NCBI GenBank assembly: GCA_030268105.1
Contig: BSDZ01000106.1
Coordinates: 1-64,000, forward strand
Length of the DNA stretch: 64,000 nucleotides
Reading direction: 5' to 3'
Source of the DNA: Volvox africanus
Lineage: Eukaryota > Chlorophyta > Chlorophyceae > Chlamydomonadales > Volvocaceae
Numbering within the stretch: position 1 is the first letter of the stretch; the number at the start of each line of letters is the position of its first letter. Shown one piece after another: positions 1 through 13,074 of the stretch. A program made the position numbers and the translations under genes. The notes beneath the pieces are model-generated. The model was not told where the DNA came from, did not search any database, and worked only from the letters and a program-made list of their open reading frames with translations.

Positions 1-228
1 ACTTCGCTAATCACCACCGCGTGATGATTGCTTGCTTCCGGCGCTGACGGCGATTTCGTCCTTGCATCGTTTCTGATCCGGAAGACTGTAAGTAATATCT
101 CCTTCGTCTTGAAGTCTTCCGCTGTCTCTGTTTGCTCTCGATTGCCTTGCTGTCTTGCAAGCGCGCGCATCCGGTGTCGATAGTCTCCAGACGTGCAGAT
201 ACTTATGAGCCAACGCGAAAACGAAAGG
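1..228. other. non-repetitive left flank of the array
   Basis: This sequence does not recur elsewhere in the window; similarity to the satellite begins at about 229 with the CCTCCCTCTCCCGG tract. No protein family is recognisable. A GTAAGT at 88-93 would serve as a 5' splice site on the plus strand, but nothing else supports a gene. It may be host DNA at the array edge or another repeat. Confidence 0.5.
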
Positions 229-1629
229 TACAACACCTCCCTCTCCCGGTGGCGGCAATGATGGATGGTTTGCTGTGGCGTCATTAACAAACGGCATTGA
301 CTTGATATGCAGTTATGCATTTCACAGCCGGAACCATGATGATTGCTGTTCTGACGGGAAAATTCAGCTGGAGAGCAACAATGTGAGGTGATTCAATTTT
401 ACACAAAACGTGCCACATTGACTGCAATGCAATGCACTAAGAAAAGCACATGAAAAAGATGCAAATATTCAATAAAGCAAACAAACAAGCAGTTCCATTT
501 CCAAGCAGTTGTTCGCACACAAATGATGATTGCTAGCTGTTCTGACGGGAATATAAATTTTCAGCTGAAGTGAAATTTTGTGGGGTGATTCAAGTTCATT
601 TAAACACAAAAAGCGTCTCACATTTAGTTTTCTACCTGCAATGGCAATGCAATTAGAAATCCATTCCTTATTCTTTATGAAATAAATTTTAAACAAATTT
701 TTCATGAAGGAATGAAGCTTGAAGAAATGCACAAGCAGTAATACATTTTTATCTTTTAGCTGGAGAGCAACAATTTGTTAATTCACTTTCGTTTTGATAT
801 AAGAATATCTCTCAATGTGAATATCTGGTACTACAATCAATGCAAATAAGTAAAAACGTTCAATAGTGGCAAATTGTTCAAACGACAGGATTTAAGTGAT
901 AGCAAATGCACCAGCAGTTATACATTTGATAGCCGTAACATAATGATTGCTGTCTGAATGAGATCACCAGCGTGGGGTGTGTGTTCAGTTCTCGTTTATA
1001 GTCAAGAAGCGCCCACATTCAGTTCAGCGAACAGCTTGCCATGCTATAAGAAAAGCACAAAATAATGGAAAATGTTCAAAATAAGCTTTAAGCGTTCAAG
1101 AGCAAAAGGGTAATTGCTTAAGCAATTTCAACATGCAGTTATGCTCTCTCAGCCGGAACCCAAATGATGACGGGAATAAGTATTTAGCTACAAAGAAAAA
1201 ATGTGGGTGATTAAACTTCGGTAAAACACATAATGGCGCCCAGAATAAGTTCAGCAACTGCAAGGCATATAATAAGAAAGCACAGGCGAATGCTCATAAA
1301 GATTTTAAGGATAAAAGGAAGTGCACAAGCTGCTATGAAGTTTCACAGCCGGAAGCATTATGAATGCTGCTCTGACGGGAATTTAAATATTTCAGGGAGG
1401 TGCTATTATTGTTAGGGTGCTATTAATTTCGTTTAACAGAAGAAAGCGCAATAAGGGACTGATGCAATTAAATCAATTGCCCGAATCAGCGACTGCTCGT
1501 AGTGCGAGAATTGAGGAATCAATCGTGACGCGAATACTGTCCCACCAAAATACGGAGCACAGCGACCGCCGCCTCTGGTCAACAACGACCATAATCGCCT
1601 GCCTACATCGGGAACTGTAACGCGCAACA
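229..1629 (+). repeat. 2.86-kb satellite, edge unit (5'-truncated)
   Basis: The first, partial unit of the array: it has the pyrimidine-rich tract and the six subrepeats but no gag. Compared with central units it has many single-base losses and gains (for example around 380-420, 455, 960-1010 and 1060-1110). Array edges are often more diverged, but the pattern also fits uncorrected read errors. Confidence 0.85.
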
Positions 1630-2780
1630 ATGGGAAAGGATAGGTTATCAGACCCATTAGGTCTGAGCAATTATGCTACGTGGTCATTCAGATTCCAATC
1701 TATGATACAAGAGAACAACCTGGATAGATGGCTGAGAGACGAACCAATGACCGACGAGGACATCGCCGCGTCAAACAAGGTCAGAAATATCCTTGTCAAA
1801 AATGTCCAAGATCATCACTTGGCAATTATCAGAGCAGCGCCCAACGCAAGGGAGCATGGGAGAGGCTCGCGGCTGTTTTTGCGGCAAGCAGTGACGCAAG
1901 AAAATCTCAGCTTGTTGCTGAACTGTCAGCCCTTAAAATGGCACAAAATGAAGCCCTTATCTTATATGTGGCTCGTGTCCGCAATCTATATACGGACTTG
2001 GTGGAAGTGGGACACCCCGTTACCGAACGGGAAGTTACCTACAATCTACTGTGGGACTCCCGAAGAAATTCTCGGTCATTGTTACCACGCTGACAGTCAA
2101 TGGCCAATACAATTTGGATACCGTGGGCGCTCAACTATTGGCTTTTGAGAAATGAGTCGATGCAGAGGGTGATTCCGTTGCTTTCAGTGCAACAAGCCAA
2201 AGAGACATTGCAGCACCGGACAATATCACAGCGAGACTAGCCGCAATCACCATGACACCATTGAACGCGACTACGGAGGTAATTCGGTCGCATTTGCCGG
2301 CACAAGTCGGTCGCATTTGCCGGCACAAGTCGAGGAGGCACATGGAGCGCTGCCAACAACAGCCACGACGGATGGAACCATCGCGGCAACACGTTTGATC
2401 GAGGATACAGGAATATGCCAATCATCAATCAAGGCGATGCATGGAGTTATGGAAGAGATGGCCGCAACGGAGTAAGCCAACATGAACACAGATCAGGTTA
2501 TGGCTATGGCGGGACAGTGCAATGCCAACTATGCGAAAATTATGGACATACCGCGCGACAATGCCGCGCACCACGCATGCCACAACCTCCAGGCCAAATA
2601 AGACGCAACAGACAAGATGGCAACTACAACCGCCAGGGCAACAGGAGCCACAACACTGTCAACGCCACAGCGTTATCCAGCTCAACAAGTCGACAGGAAA
2701 GTGGAGAGGGACGTTCCAATCAACCAGAGAATTCGTGGGATCCCAATACGACAAATTATGGGCCGTATTACTTGCTCTGA
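1630..2780 (+). pseudogene. copia-type gag fragment, unit 1 (frameshifted)
   Basis: Same gag fragment as described at 13075. Unit-specific breaks are a one-base loss near 1850, which ends the capsid frame early, another near 2051 and another near 2207. The zinc-knuckle part (in frame from 2415) is intact. Confidence 0.8.
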
Positions 2781-4488
2781 CATTCTTAAATATATGAGTG
2801 TTGCTCACATTCCCTAGGTTTGCAACCGTAGGTTTGCTCAATGCTATGAGAGGTGTCCTATTTGGTCCCTGCGAGTCCATGACGTCCTTTATTGTAACAT
2901 TGTATCAAGACATCCGCGTCGTGTCTATGACCCAACCTATTCAAAATACTTACCGCCCAACCTCCCTCCCGCTTGGCTCCCTTTCTCCGTCCTTCCCATG
3001 TCGGCGATGATGGTCGTGCTTGTGGCGTAGGCGGTGGCAGTGGTGGTGGCGGTGCTCCCCAACCAACCTCCCTCCTCTCTCCGGTGGCGGCATGATGGAT
3101 GGTTGTGCTGGTGGCGTCATTAACAAAACGGCATTGAGCTTGGATATGCAGTTATGCATTTCACAGCCGGAACCATGATGATTGCTGTTCTGACGGGAAA
3201 ATATTCAGCTGGAGAGCAACAATGTGAGGTGATTCATTTTAACACAAAACGCGCACACATTGACTGCAATGCAATGCACTAAGAAAAGCACATGAAAAAG
3301 ATGCAAATAATTCAATAAAGCAAACAAACAAGCAGTTAACCATTTCAAGCAGTTGTTCGCACACAAATGATGATTGCTGCTGTTCTGACGGGAATATAAA
3401 TTTTCAGCTGAAGTGAAATTTTGTGGGGTGATTCAAGTTCATTTAAACACAAAAAGCGCTCACATTTAGTTTTGCACCTGCAATGCAATGCAATTAGAAA
3501 TCCATTCCTTATTCTTTCATGAAATAAAATTTTAAACAAATTTTTCATGAAGGAATGAAGCTTGAAGAAATGCACAAGTAGTAATACATTTTTATCTTTT
3601 AGCTGGAGAGCAACAATTTGTTAATTCACTTTCGTTTTGATATAAGAATATATCTCGATGTGAATATATGGTACTACAATGCAATGCAATAAGTAAAAAA
3701 CGTTCAATAGTGGCAAATTGTTCAGAAACATACAGGATTTAAGTGATAGCAAATGCACCAGCAGTTATACATTTGATAGCCGGAACCATAATGATTGCTG
3801 TCTGAATGAGAAGCACCAGCGTGGGGTGTTTTCAAGTTCTCGTTTATAGTCAAGAAAGCGCCCACATTCAGTTCAGCAACAGCTATGCCATGCTATAAGA
3901 AAAGCACAAAATAATGGCAAAATGTTCAAAAATAAGCTTTAAGCGTTCAAGAGCCAAAAGGGTAATTTGCTTAAGCAATTTCAACATGCAGTTATGCATC
4001 TCTCAGCCGGAACCAAAATGATGACGGGAATAAAAGTATTTAGCTACAAAGAAAAAATGTGGGTGATTAAACTTCGGTTAAAACACATAATGGCGCCCAG
4101 AATAAGTTCAGCAACTGCAAGGCAATATAATAAGAAAGCACAGGCGAAATGTTCATAAAGATTTAAGCATAAAAGCAAATGCACAAGCAGTTATGCCTTT
4201 CACAGCCGGAAGCATTATGAATGCTGCTCTGACGGGAATTTAAATATTTCAGTTGGAGGGTGCTATTATGTAGGGTGCTTTAATTTCGTTTAAAACAGAA
4301 GAAAGCGCAATAAGGTACTGAAATGCAATTAAATCAATTGCCCGAATCAGCGACTGCTCGTGGTGCGAGAATTGAGGAATCACTCGTGACGCGAATACTG
4401 GTCCACAAAATACGGAGCACAGCGACGCCGCCTCTGGTCAACAACGACCATAATCGCCTGCCTACATCGGGAACTGTAACGCGCAACA
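1630..4488 (+). repeat. 2.86-kb satellite unit 1
   Basis: Head-to-tail unit, phased here on the gag ATG for convenience; length 2859. It is almost identical to the following units, with a few one-base gaps in its gag part. The true start of the repeat unit cannot be defined in a tandem array. Confidence 0.93.
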
Positions 4489-5641
4489 ATGGGAAAGGAT
4501 AGGTTATCAGACCCATTAGGTCTGAGCAATTATGCTACGTGGTCATTCAGATTCCAATCTATGATACAAGAGAACAACCTGGATAGATGGCTGAGAGACG
4601 AACCAATGACCGACGAGGACATCGCCGCGTCAAACAAGGTCAGAAATATCCTTGTCAAAAATGTCCAAGATCATCACTTGGCAATTATCAGAGCAGCGCC
4701 CAACGCCAAGGGAGCATGGGAGAGGCTCGCGGCTGTTTTTGCGGCAAGCAGTGACGCAAGAAAATCTCAGCTTGTTGCTGACTGTCAGCCCTTAAAATGG
4801 CACAAAATGAAGCCCTTATCTTATATGTGGCTCGTGTCCGCAATCTATATACGGACTTGGTGGAAGTGGGACACCCCGTTACCGAACGGGAAGTTACCTA
4901 CAATCTACTGGTGGGACTCCCGAAGAAATTCTCGGTCATTGTTACCACGCTGACAGTCAATGGCCAATACAATTTGGATACCGTGGGCGCTCAACTATTG
5001 GCTTTTGAGAAATGAGTCGATGCAGAGGGTGATTCCGTTGCTTTCAGTGCAACAAGCCAAAGAGACAATTGCAGCACCGGACAATATCACAGCGAGACTA
5101 GCCGCAATCACCATGACACCATTGAACGCGACTACGGAGGTTATTCGGTCGCATTTGCCGGCACAAGTCGGTCGCATTTGCCGGCACAAGTCGAGGAGGC
5201 ACATGGAGCGCTGCCAACAACAGCCACGACGGATGGAACCATCGCGGCAACACGTTTGATCGAGGATACAGGAATATGCCAATCATCAATCAAGGCGATG
5301 CATGGAGTTATGGAAGAGATGGCCGCAACGGAGTAAGCCAACATGAACACAGATCAGGTTATGGCTATGGCGGGACAGTGCAATGCCAACTATGCGAAAA
5401 TTATGGACATACTGCGCGACAATGCCGCGCACCACGCATGCCACAACCTCCAGGCCAAAAAAGACGCAACAGACAAGATGGCAACTACAACCGCCAGGGC
5501 AACAGGAGCCACAACACTGTCAACGCCACAGCGTTATCCAGCTCAACAAGTCGACAGGAAAGTGGAGAGGGACGTTCCAATCAACCAGAGAATTCGTGGG
5601 ATCCCAATACGACAAATTATGGGCCGTATTACTTGCTCTGA
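4489..5641 (+). pseudogene. copia-type gag fragment, unit 2 (frameshifted)
   Basis: Same fragment as at 13075, with a one-base loss near 4780 that switches the capsid frame after about 97 codons. The shared TGA and the 23-bp duplication are also present. Confidence 0.8.
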
Positions 5642-7349
5642 CATTCTTAAATATATGAGTGTTGCTCACATTCCCTAGGTTTGCAACCGTAGGTTTGCTC
5701 AATGCTATGAGAGGTGTCCTATTTGGTCCCTGCGAGTCCATGACGTCCTTTATTGTAACATTGTATCAAGACATCCGCGTCGTGTCTATGACCCAACCTA
5801 TTCAAAATACTTACCGCCCAACCTCCCTCCCGCTTGCGCTCCCTTTCTCCGTCCTTCCCATGTCGGCGATGATGGTCGTGCTTGTGGCGTAGGCGGTGGC
5901 AGTGGTGGTGGCGGTGCTCCCCAACCAACCTCCCTCCCTCTCCCGGTGGCGGCAATGATGGATGGTTGTGCTGGTGGCGTCATTAACAAAACGGCATTGA
6001 GCTTGGATATGCAGTTATGCATTTCACAGCCGGAACCATGATGATTGCTGTTCTGACGGGAAAATATTCAGCTGGAGAGCAACAATGTGAGGTGATTCAT
6101 TTTAACACAAAACGTGCACACATTGACTGCAATGCAATGCACTAAGAAAAGCACATGAAAAAGATGCAAATAATTCAATAAAGCAAACAAACAAGCAGTT
6201 AACCATTTCAAGCAGTTGTTCGCACACAAATGATGATTGCTGCTGTTCTGACGGGAATATAAATTTTCAGCTGAAGTGAAATTTGTGGGGTGATTCAAGT
6301 TCATTTAAACACAAAAAGCGCTCACATTTAGTTTTGCACCTGCAATGCAATGCAATTAGAAATCCATTCCTTATTCTTTCATGAAATAAAATTTTAAACA
6401 AATTTTTCATGAAGGAATGAAGCTTGAAGAAATGCACAAGCAGTAATACATTTTTATCTTTTAGCTGGAGAGCAACAATTTGTTAATTCAGTTTCGTTTT
6501 GATATAAGAATATATCTCAATGTGAATATATGGTACTACAATGCAATGCAATAAGTAAAAAACGTTCAATAGTGGCAAATTGTTCAGAAACATACAGGAT
6601 TTAAGTGATAGCAAATGCACCAGCAGTTATACATTTGATAGCCGGAACCATAATGATTGCTGTCTGAATGAGAAGCACCAGCGTGGGGTGTTTCAAGTTC
6701 TCGTTTATAGTCAAGAAAGCGCCCACATTCAGTTCAGCAACAGCTATGCCATGCTATAAGAAAAGCACAAAATAATGGCAAAATGTTCAAAAATAAGCTT
6801 TAAGCGTTCAAGAGCCAAAAGGATAAATTGCTTAAGCAATTTCAACATGCAGTTATGCATCTCTCAGCCGGAACCAAAATGATGACGGGAATAAAAGTAT
6901 TTAGCTACAAAGAAAAAATGTGGGTGATTAAACTTCGGTAAAACACATAATGGCGCCCAGAATAAGTTCAGCAACTGCAAGGCAATATAATAAGAAAGGC
7001 ACAGGCGAAATGTTCATAAAGATTTAAGCATAAAAGCAAATGCACAAGCAGTTATGCCTTTCACAGCCGGAAGCATTATGAATGCTGCTCTGACGGGAAT
7101 TTAAATATTTCAGTTGGAGGGTGCTATTATGTAGGGTGCTTTAATTTCGTTTAAACAGAAGAAAGCGCAATAAGGTACTGAAATGCAATTAAATCAATTG
7201 CCCGAATCAGCGACTGCTCGTGGTGCGAGAATTGAGGAATCACTCGTGACGCGAATACTGGTCCACAAAATACGGAGCACAGCGACCGCCGCCTCTGGTC
7301 AACAACGACCATAATCGCCTGCCTACATCGGGAACTGTAACGCGCAACA
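4489..7349 (+). repeat. 2.86-kb satellite unit 2
   Basis: Length 2861. Collinear with its neighbours and nearly identical to them. Confidence 0.93.
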
Positions 7350-8504
7350 ATGGGAAAGGATAGGTTATCAGACCCATTAGGTCTGAGCAATTATGCTACG
7401 TGGTCATTCAGATTCCAATCTATGATACAAGAGAACAACCTGGATAGATGGCTGAGAGACGAACCAATGACCGACGAGGACATCGCCGCGTCAAACAAGG
7501 TCAGAAATATCCTTGTCAAAAATGTCCAAGATCATCACTTGGCAATTATCAGAGCAGCGCCCAACGCCAAGGGAGCATGGGAGAGGCTCGCGGCTGTTTT
7601 TTGCGGCAAGCAGTGACGCAAGAAAATCTCAGCTTGTTGCTGAACTGTCAGCCCTTAAAATGGCACAAAATGAAGCCCTTATCTTATATGTGGCTCGCGT
7701 CCGCAATCTATATACGGACTTGGTGGAAGTGGGACACCCCGTTACCGAACGGGAAGTTACCTACAATCTACTGGTGGGACTCCCGAAGAAATTCTCGGTC
7801 ATTGTTACCACGCTGACAGTCAATGGCCAATACAATTTGGATACCGTGGGCGCTCAACTATTGGCTTTTGAGAAATGAGTCGATGCAGAGGGTGATTCCG
7901 TTGCTTTCAGTGCAACAAGCCAAAGAGACAATTGCAGCACCGGACAATATCACAGCGAGACTAGCCGCAATCACCATGACACAATTGAACGCGACTACGG
8001 AGGTAATTCGGTCGCATTTGCCGGCACAAGTCGGTCGCATTTGCCGGCACAAGTCGAGGAGGCACATGGAGCGCTGCCAACAACAGCCACGACGGATGGA
8101 ACCATCGCGGCAACACGTTTGATCGAGGATACAGGAATATGCCAATCATCAATCAAGGCGATGCATGGAGTTATGGAAGAGATGGCCGCAACGGAGTAAG
8201 CCAACATGAACACAGATCAGGTTATGGCTACGGCGGGACAGTGCAATGCCAACTATGCGAAAATTATGGACATACCGCGCGACAATGCCGCGCACCACGC
8301 ATGCCACAACCTCCAGGCCAAAAAAGACGCAACAGACAAGATGGCAACTACAACCGCCAGGGCAACAGGAGCCACAACACTGTCAACGCCACAGCGTTAT
8401 CCAGCTCAACAAGTCGACAGGAAAGTGGAGAGGGACGTTCCAATCAACCAGAGAATTCGTGGGATCCCAATACGACAAATTATGGGCCGTATTACTTGCT
8501 CTGA
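7350..8504 (+). pseudogene. copia-type gag fragment, unit 3 (frameshifted)
   Basis: Same fragment as at 13075. An extra T in the T-run near 7600 ends the capsid frame after 88 codons. Confidence 0.8.
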
Positions 8505-10214
8505 CATTCTTAAATATATGAGTGTTGCTCACATTCCCTAGGTTTGCAACCGTAGGTTTGCTCAATGCTATGAGAGGTGTCCTATTTGGTCCCTGCGAGT
8601 CCATGACGTCCTTTATTGTAACATTGTATCAAGACATCCGCGTCGTGTCTATGACCCAACCTATTCAAAATACTTACCGCCCAACCTCCCTCCCGCTTGC
8701 GCTCCCTTTCTCCGTCCTTCCCAATGTCGGCGATGATGGTCGTGCTTGTGGCGTAGGCGGTGGCAGTGGTGGTGGCGGTGCTCCCCAACCACCTCCCTCC
8801 CTCTCCCGGTGGCGGCAATGATGGATGGTTGTGCTGGTGGCGTCATTAACAAAACGGCATTGAGCTTGGATATGCAGTTATGCATTTCACAGCCGGAACC
8901 ATGATGATTGCTGTTCTGACGGGAAAATATTCAGCTGGAGAGCAACAATGTGAGGTGATTCATTTTAACACAAAACGCGCACACATTGACTGCAATGCAA
9001 TGCACTAAGAAAAGCACATGAAAAAGATGCAAATAATTCAATAAAGCAAACAAACAAGCAGTTAACCATTTCAAGCAGTTGTTCGCACACAAATGATGAT
9101 TGCTGCTGTTCTGACGGGAATATAAATTTTCAGCTGAAGTGAAATTTTGTGGGGTGATTCAAGTTCATTTAAACACAAAAAGCGCTCACATTTAGTTTTG
9201 CACCTGCAATGCAATGCAATTAGAAATCCATTCCTTATTCTTTTCATGAAATAAAATTTTAAACAAATTTTTCATGAAGGAATGAAGCTTGAAGAAATGC
9301 ACAAGCAGTAATACATTTTTATCTTTTAGCTGGAGAGCAACAATTTGTTAATTCACTTTCGTTTTGATATAAGAATATATCTCGATGTGAATATATGGTA
9401 CTACAATGCAATGCAATAAGTAAAAAACGTTCAATAGTGGCAAATTGTTCAGAAACATACAGGATTTAAGTGATAGCAAATGCACCAGCAGTTATACATT
9501 TGATAGCCGGAACCATAATGATTGCTGTCTGAATGAGAAGCACCAGCGTGGGGTGTTTCAAGTTCTCGTTTATAGTCAAGAAAGCGCCCACATTCAGTTC
9601 AGCAACAGCTATGCCATGCTATAAGAAAAGCACAAAATAATGGCAAAATGTTCAAAAATAAGCTTTAAGCGTTCAAGAGCCAAAAGGATAAATTGCTTAA
9701 GCAATTTCAACATGCAGTTATGCATCTCTCAGCCGGAACCAAAATGATGACGGGAATAAAAGTATTTAGCTACAAAGAAAAAATGTGGGTGATTAAACTT
9801 CGGTAAAACACATAATGGCGCCCAGAATAAGTTCAGCAACTGCAAGGCAATATAATAAGAAAGGCACAGGCGAAATGTTCATAAAGATTTAAGCATAAAA
9901 GCAAATGCACAAGCAGTTATGCCTTTCACAGCCGGAAGCATTATGAATGCTGCTCTGACGGGAATTTAAATATTTCAGTTGGAGGGTGCTATTATGTAGG
10001 GTGCTTTAATTTCGTTTAAACAGAAGAAAGCGCAATAAGGTACTGAAATGCAATTAAATCAATTGCCCGAATCAGCGACTGCTCGTGGTGCGAGAATTGA
10101 GGAATCACTCGTGACGCGAATACTGGTCCACAAAATACGGAGCACAGCGACCGCCGCCTCTGATCAACAACGACCATAATCGCCTGCCTACATCGGGAAC
10201 TGTAACGCGCAACA
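7350..10214 (+). repeat. 2.86-kb satellite unit 3
   Basis: Length 2865. Collinear with its neighbours. Confidence 0.93.
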
Positions 10215-11366
10215 ATGGGAAAGGATAGGTTATCAGACCCATTAGGTCTGAGCAATTATGCTACGTGGTCATTCAGATTCCAATCTATGATACAAGAGAA
10301 CAACCTGGATAGATGGCTGAGAGACGAACCAATGACCGACGAGGACATCGCCGCGTCAAACAAGGTCAGAAATATCCTTGTCAAAAATGTCCAAGATCAT
10401 CACTTGGCAATTATCAGAGCAGCGCCCAACGCCAAGGGAGCATGGGAGAGGCTCGCGGCTGTTTTTGCGGCAAGCAGTGACGCAAGAAAATCTCAGCTTG
10501 TTGCTGAACTGTCAGCCCTTAAAATGGCACAAAATGAAGCCCTTATCTTATATGTGGCTCGCGTCCGCAATCTATATACGGACTTGGTGGAAGTGGGACA
10601 CCCCGTTACCGAACGGGAAGTTACCTACAATCTACTGGTGGGACTCCCGAAGAAATTCTCGGTCATTGTTACCACGCTGACAGTCAATGGCCAATACAAT
10701 TTGGATACCGTGGGCGCTCAACTATTGGCTTTTGAGAAATGAGTCGATGCAGAGGGTGATTCCGTTGCTTTCAGTGCAACAAGCCAAAGAGACAATTGCA
10801 GCACCGGACAATATCACAGCGAGACTAGCCGCAATCACCATGACACAATTGAACGCGACTACGGAGGTATTCGGTCGCATTTGCCGGCACAAGTCGGTCG
10901 CATTTGCCGGCACAAGTCGAGGAGGCACATGGAGCGCTGCCAACAACAGCCACGACGGATGGAACCATCGCGGCAACACGTTTGATCGAGGATACAGGAA
11001 TATGCCAATCATCAATCAAGGCGATGCATGGAGTTATGGAAGAGATGGCCGCAACGGAGTAAGCCAACATGAACACAGATCAGGTTATGGCTACGGCGGG
11101 ACAGTGCAATGCCAACTATGCGAAAATTATGGACATACGCGCGACAATGCCGCGCACCACGCATGCCACAACCTCCAGGCCAAATAAGACGCAACAGACA
11201 AGATGGCAACTACAACCGCCAGGGCAACAGGAGCCACAACACTGTCAACGCCACAGCGTTATCCAGCTCAACAAGTCGACAGGAAAGTGGAGAGGGACGT
11301 TCCAATCAACCAGAGAATTCGTGGGATCCCAATACGACAAATTATGGGCCGTATTACTTGCTCTGA
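10215..11366 (+). pseudogene. copia-type gag fragment, unit 4 (capsid frame open)
   Basis: The 175-codon capsid frame is open to the shared TGA. In the second half, one-base losses near 10868 and 11138 change which frames are joined across the 23-bp duplication, so the zinc knuckle is read differently from other units. Confidence 0.8.
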
Positions 11367-13074
11367 CATTCTTAAATATATGAGTGTTGCTCACATTCCC
11401 TAGGTTTGCAACCGTAGGTTTGCTCAATGCTATGAGAGGTGTCCTATTTGGTCCCTGCGAGTCCATGACGTCCTTTATTGTAACATTGTATCAAGACATC
11501 CGCGTCGTGTCTATGACCCAACCTATTCAAAATACTTACCGCCCAACCTCCCTCCCGCTTGCGCTCCCTTTCTCCGTCCTTCCCAATGTCGGCGATGATG
11601 GTCGTGCTTGTGGCGTAGGCGGTGGCAGTGGTGGTGGCGGTGCTCCCCAACCAACCTCCCTCCCTCTCCCGGTGGCGGCAATGATGGATGGTTGTGCTGG
11701 TGGCGTCATTAACAAAACGGCATTGAGCTTGGATATGCAGTTATGCATTTCACAGCCGGAACCATGATGATTGCTGTTCTGACGGGAAAATATTCAGCTG
11801 GAGAGCAACAATGTGAGGTGATTCATTTTAACACAAAACGCGCACACATTGACTGCAATGCAATGCACTAAGAAAAGCACATGAAAAAGATGCAAATAAT
11901 TCAATAAAGCAAACAAACAAGCAGTTAACCATTTCAAGCAGTTGTTCGCACACAAATGATGATTGCTGCTGTTCTGACGGGAATATAAATTTTCAGCTGA
12001 AGTGAAATTTTGTGGGTGATTCAAGTTCATTTAAACACAAAAAGCGCTCACATTTAGTTTTGCACCTGCAATGCAATGCAATTAGAAATCCATTCCTTAT
12101 TCTTTTATGAAATAAAATTTTAAACAAATTTTTCATGAAGGAATGAAGCTTGAAGAAATGCACAAGCAGTAATACATTTTTATCTTTTAGCTGGAGAGCA
12201 ACAATTTGTTAATTCAGTTTCGTTTTGATATAAGAATATATCTCAATGTGAATATATGGTACTACAATGCAATGCAATAAGTAAAAAACGTTCAATAGTG
12301 GCAAATTGTTCAGAAACATACAGGATTTAAGTGATAGCAAATGCACCAGCAGTTATACATTTGATAGCCGGAACCATAATGATTGCTGTCTGAATGAGAA
12401 GCACCAGCGTGGGGTGTTTCAAGTTCTCGTTTATAGTCAAGAAAGCGCCCACATTCAGTTCAGCAACAGCTATGCCATGCTATAAGAAAAGCACAAAATA
12501 ATGGCAAAATGTTCAAAATAAGCTTTAAGCGTTCAAGAGCCAAAAGGGTAAATTGCTTAAGCAATTTCAACATGCAGTTATGCATCTCTCAGCCGGAACC
12601 AAAATGATGACGGGAATAAAAGTATTTAGCTACAAAGAAAAAATGTGGGTGATTAAACTTCGGTAAAACACATAATGGCGCCCAGAATAAGTTCAGCAAC
12701 TGCAAGGCAATATAATAAGAAAGGCACAGGCGAAATGTTCATAAAGATTTAAGCATAAAAGCAAATGCACAAGCAGTTATGCCTTTCACAGCCGGAAGCA
12801 TTATGAATGCTGCTCTGACGGGAATTTAAATATTTCAGTTGGAGGGTGCTATTATGTAGGGTGCTTTAATTTCGTTTAAACAGAAGAAAGCGCAATAAGG
12901 TACTGAAATGCAATTAAATCAATTGCCCGAATCAGCGACTGCTCGTGGTGCGAGAATTGAGGAATCACTCGTGACGCGAATACTGGTCCACAAAATACGG
13001 AGCACAGCGACCGCCGCCTCTGGTCAACAACGACCATAATCGCCTGCCTACATCGGGAACTGTAACGCGCAACA
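10215..13074 (+). repeat. 2.86-kb satellite unit 4
   Basis: Length 2860. Collinear with its neighbours. Confidence 0.93.

Noticed and set aside
7..297. 96-codon minus-strand frame at the left edge
   Set aside because: Its start lies in satellite sequence and only the rest is in the flank; no family resemblance, so it is not called as a gene.
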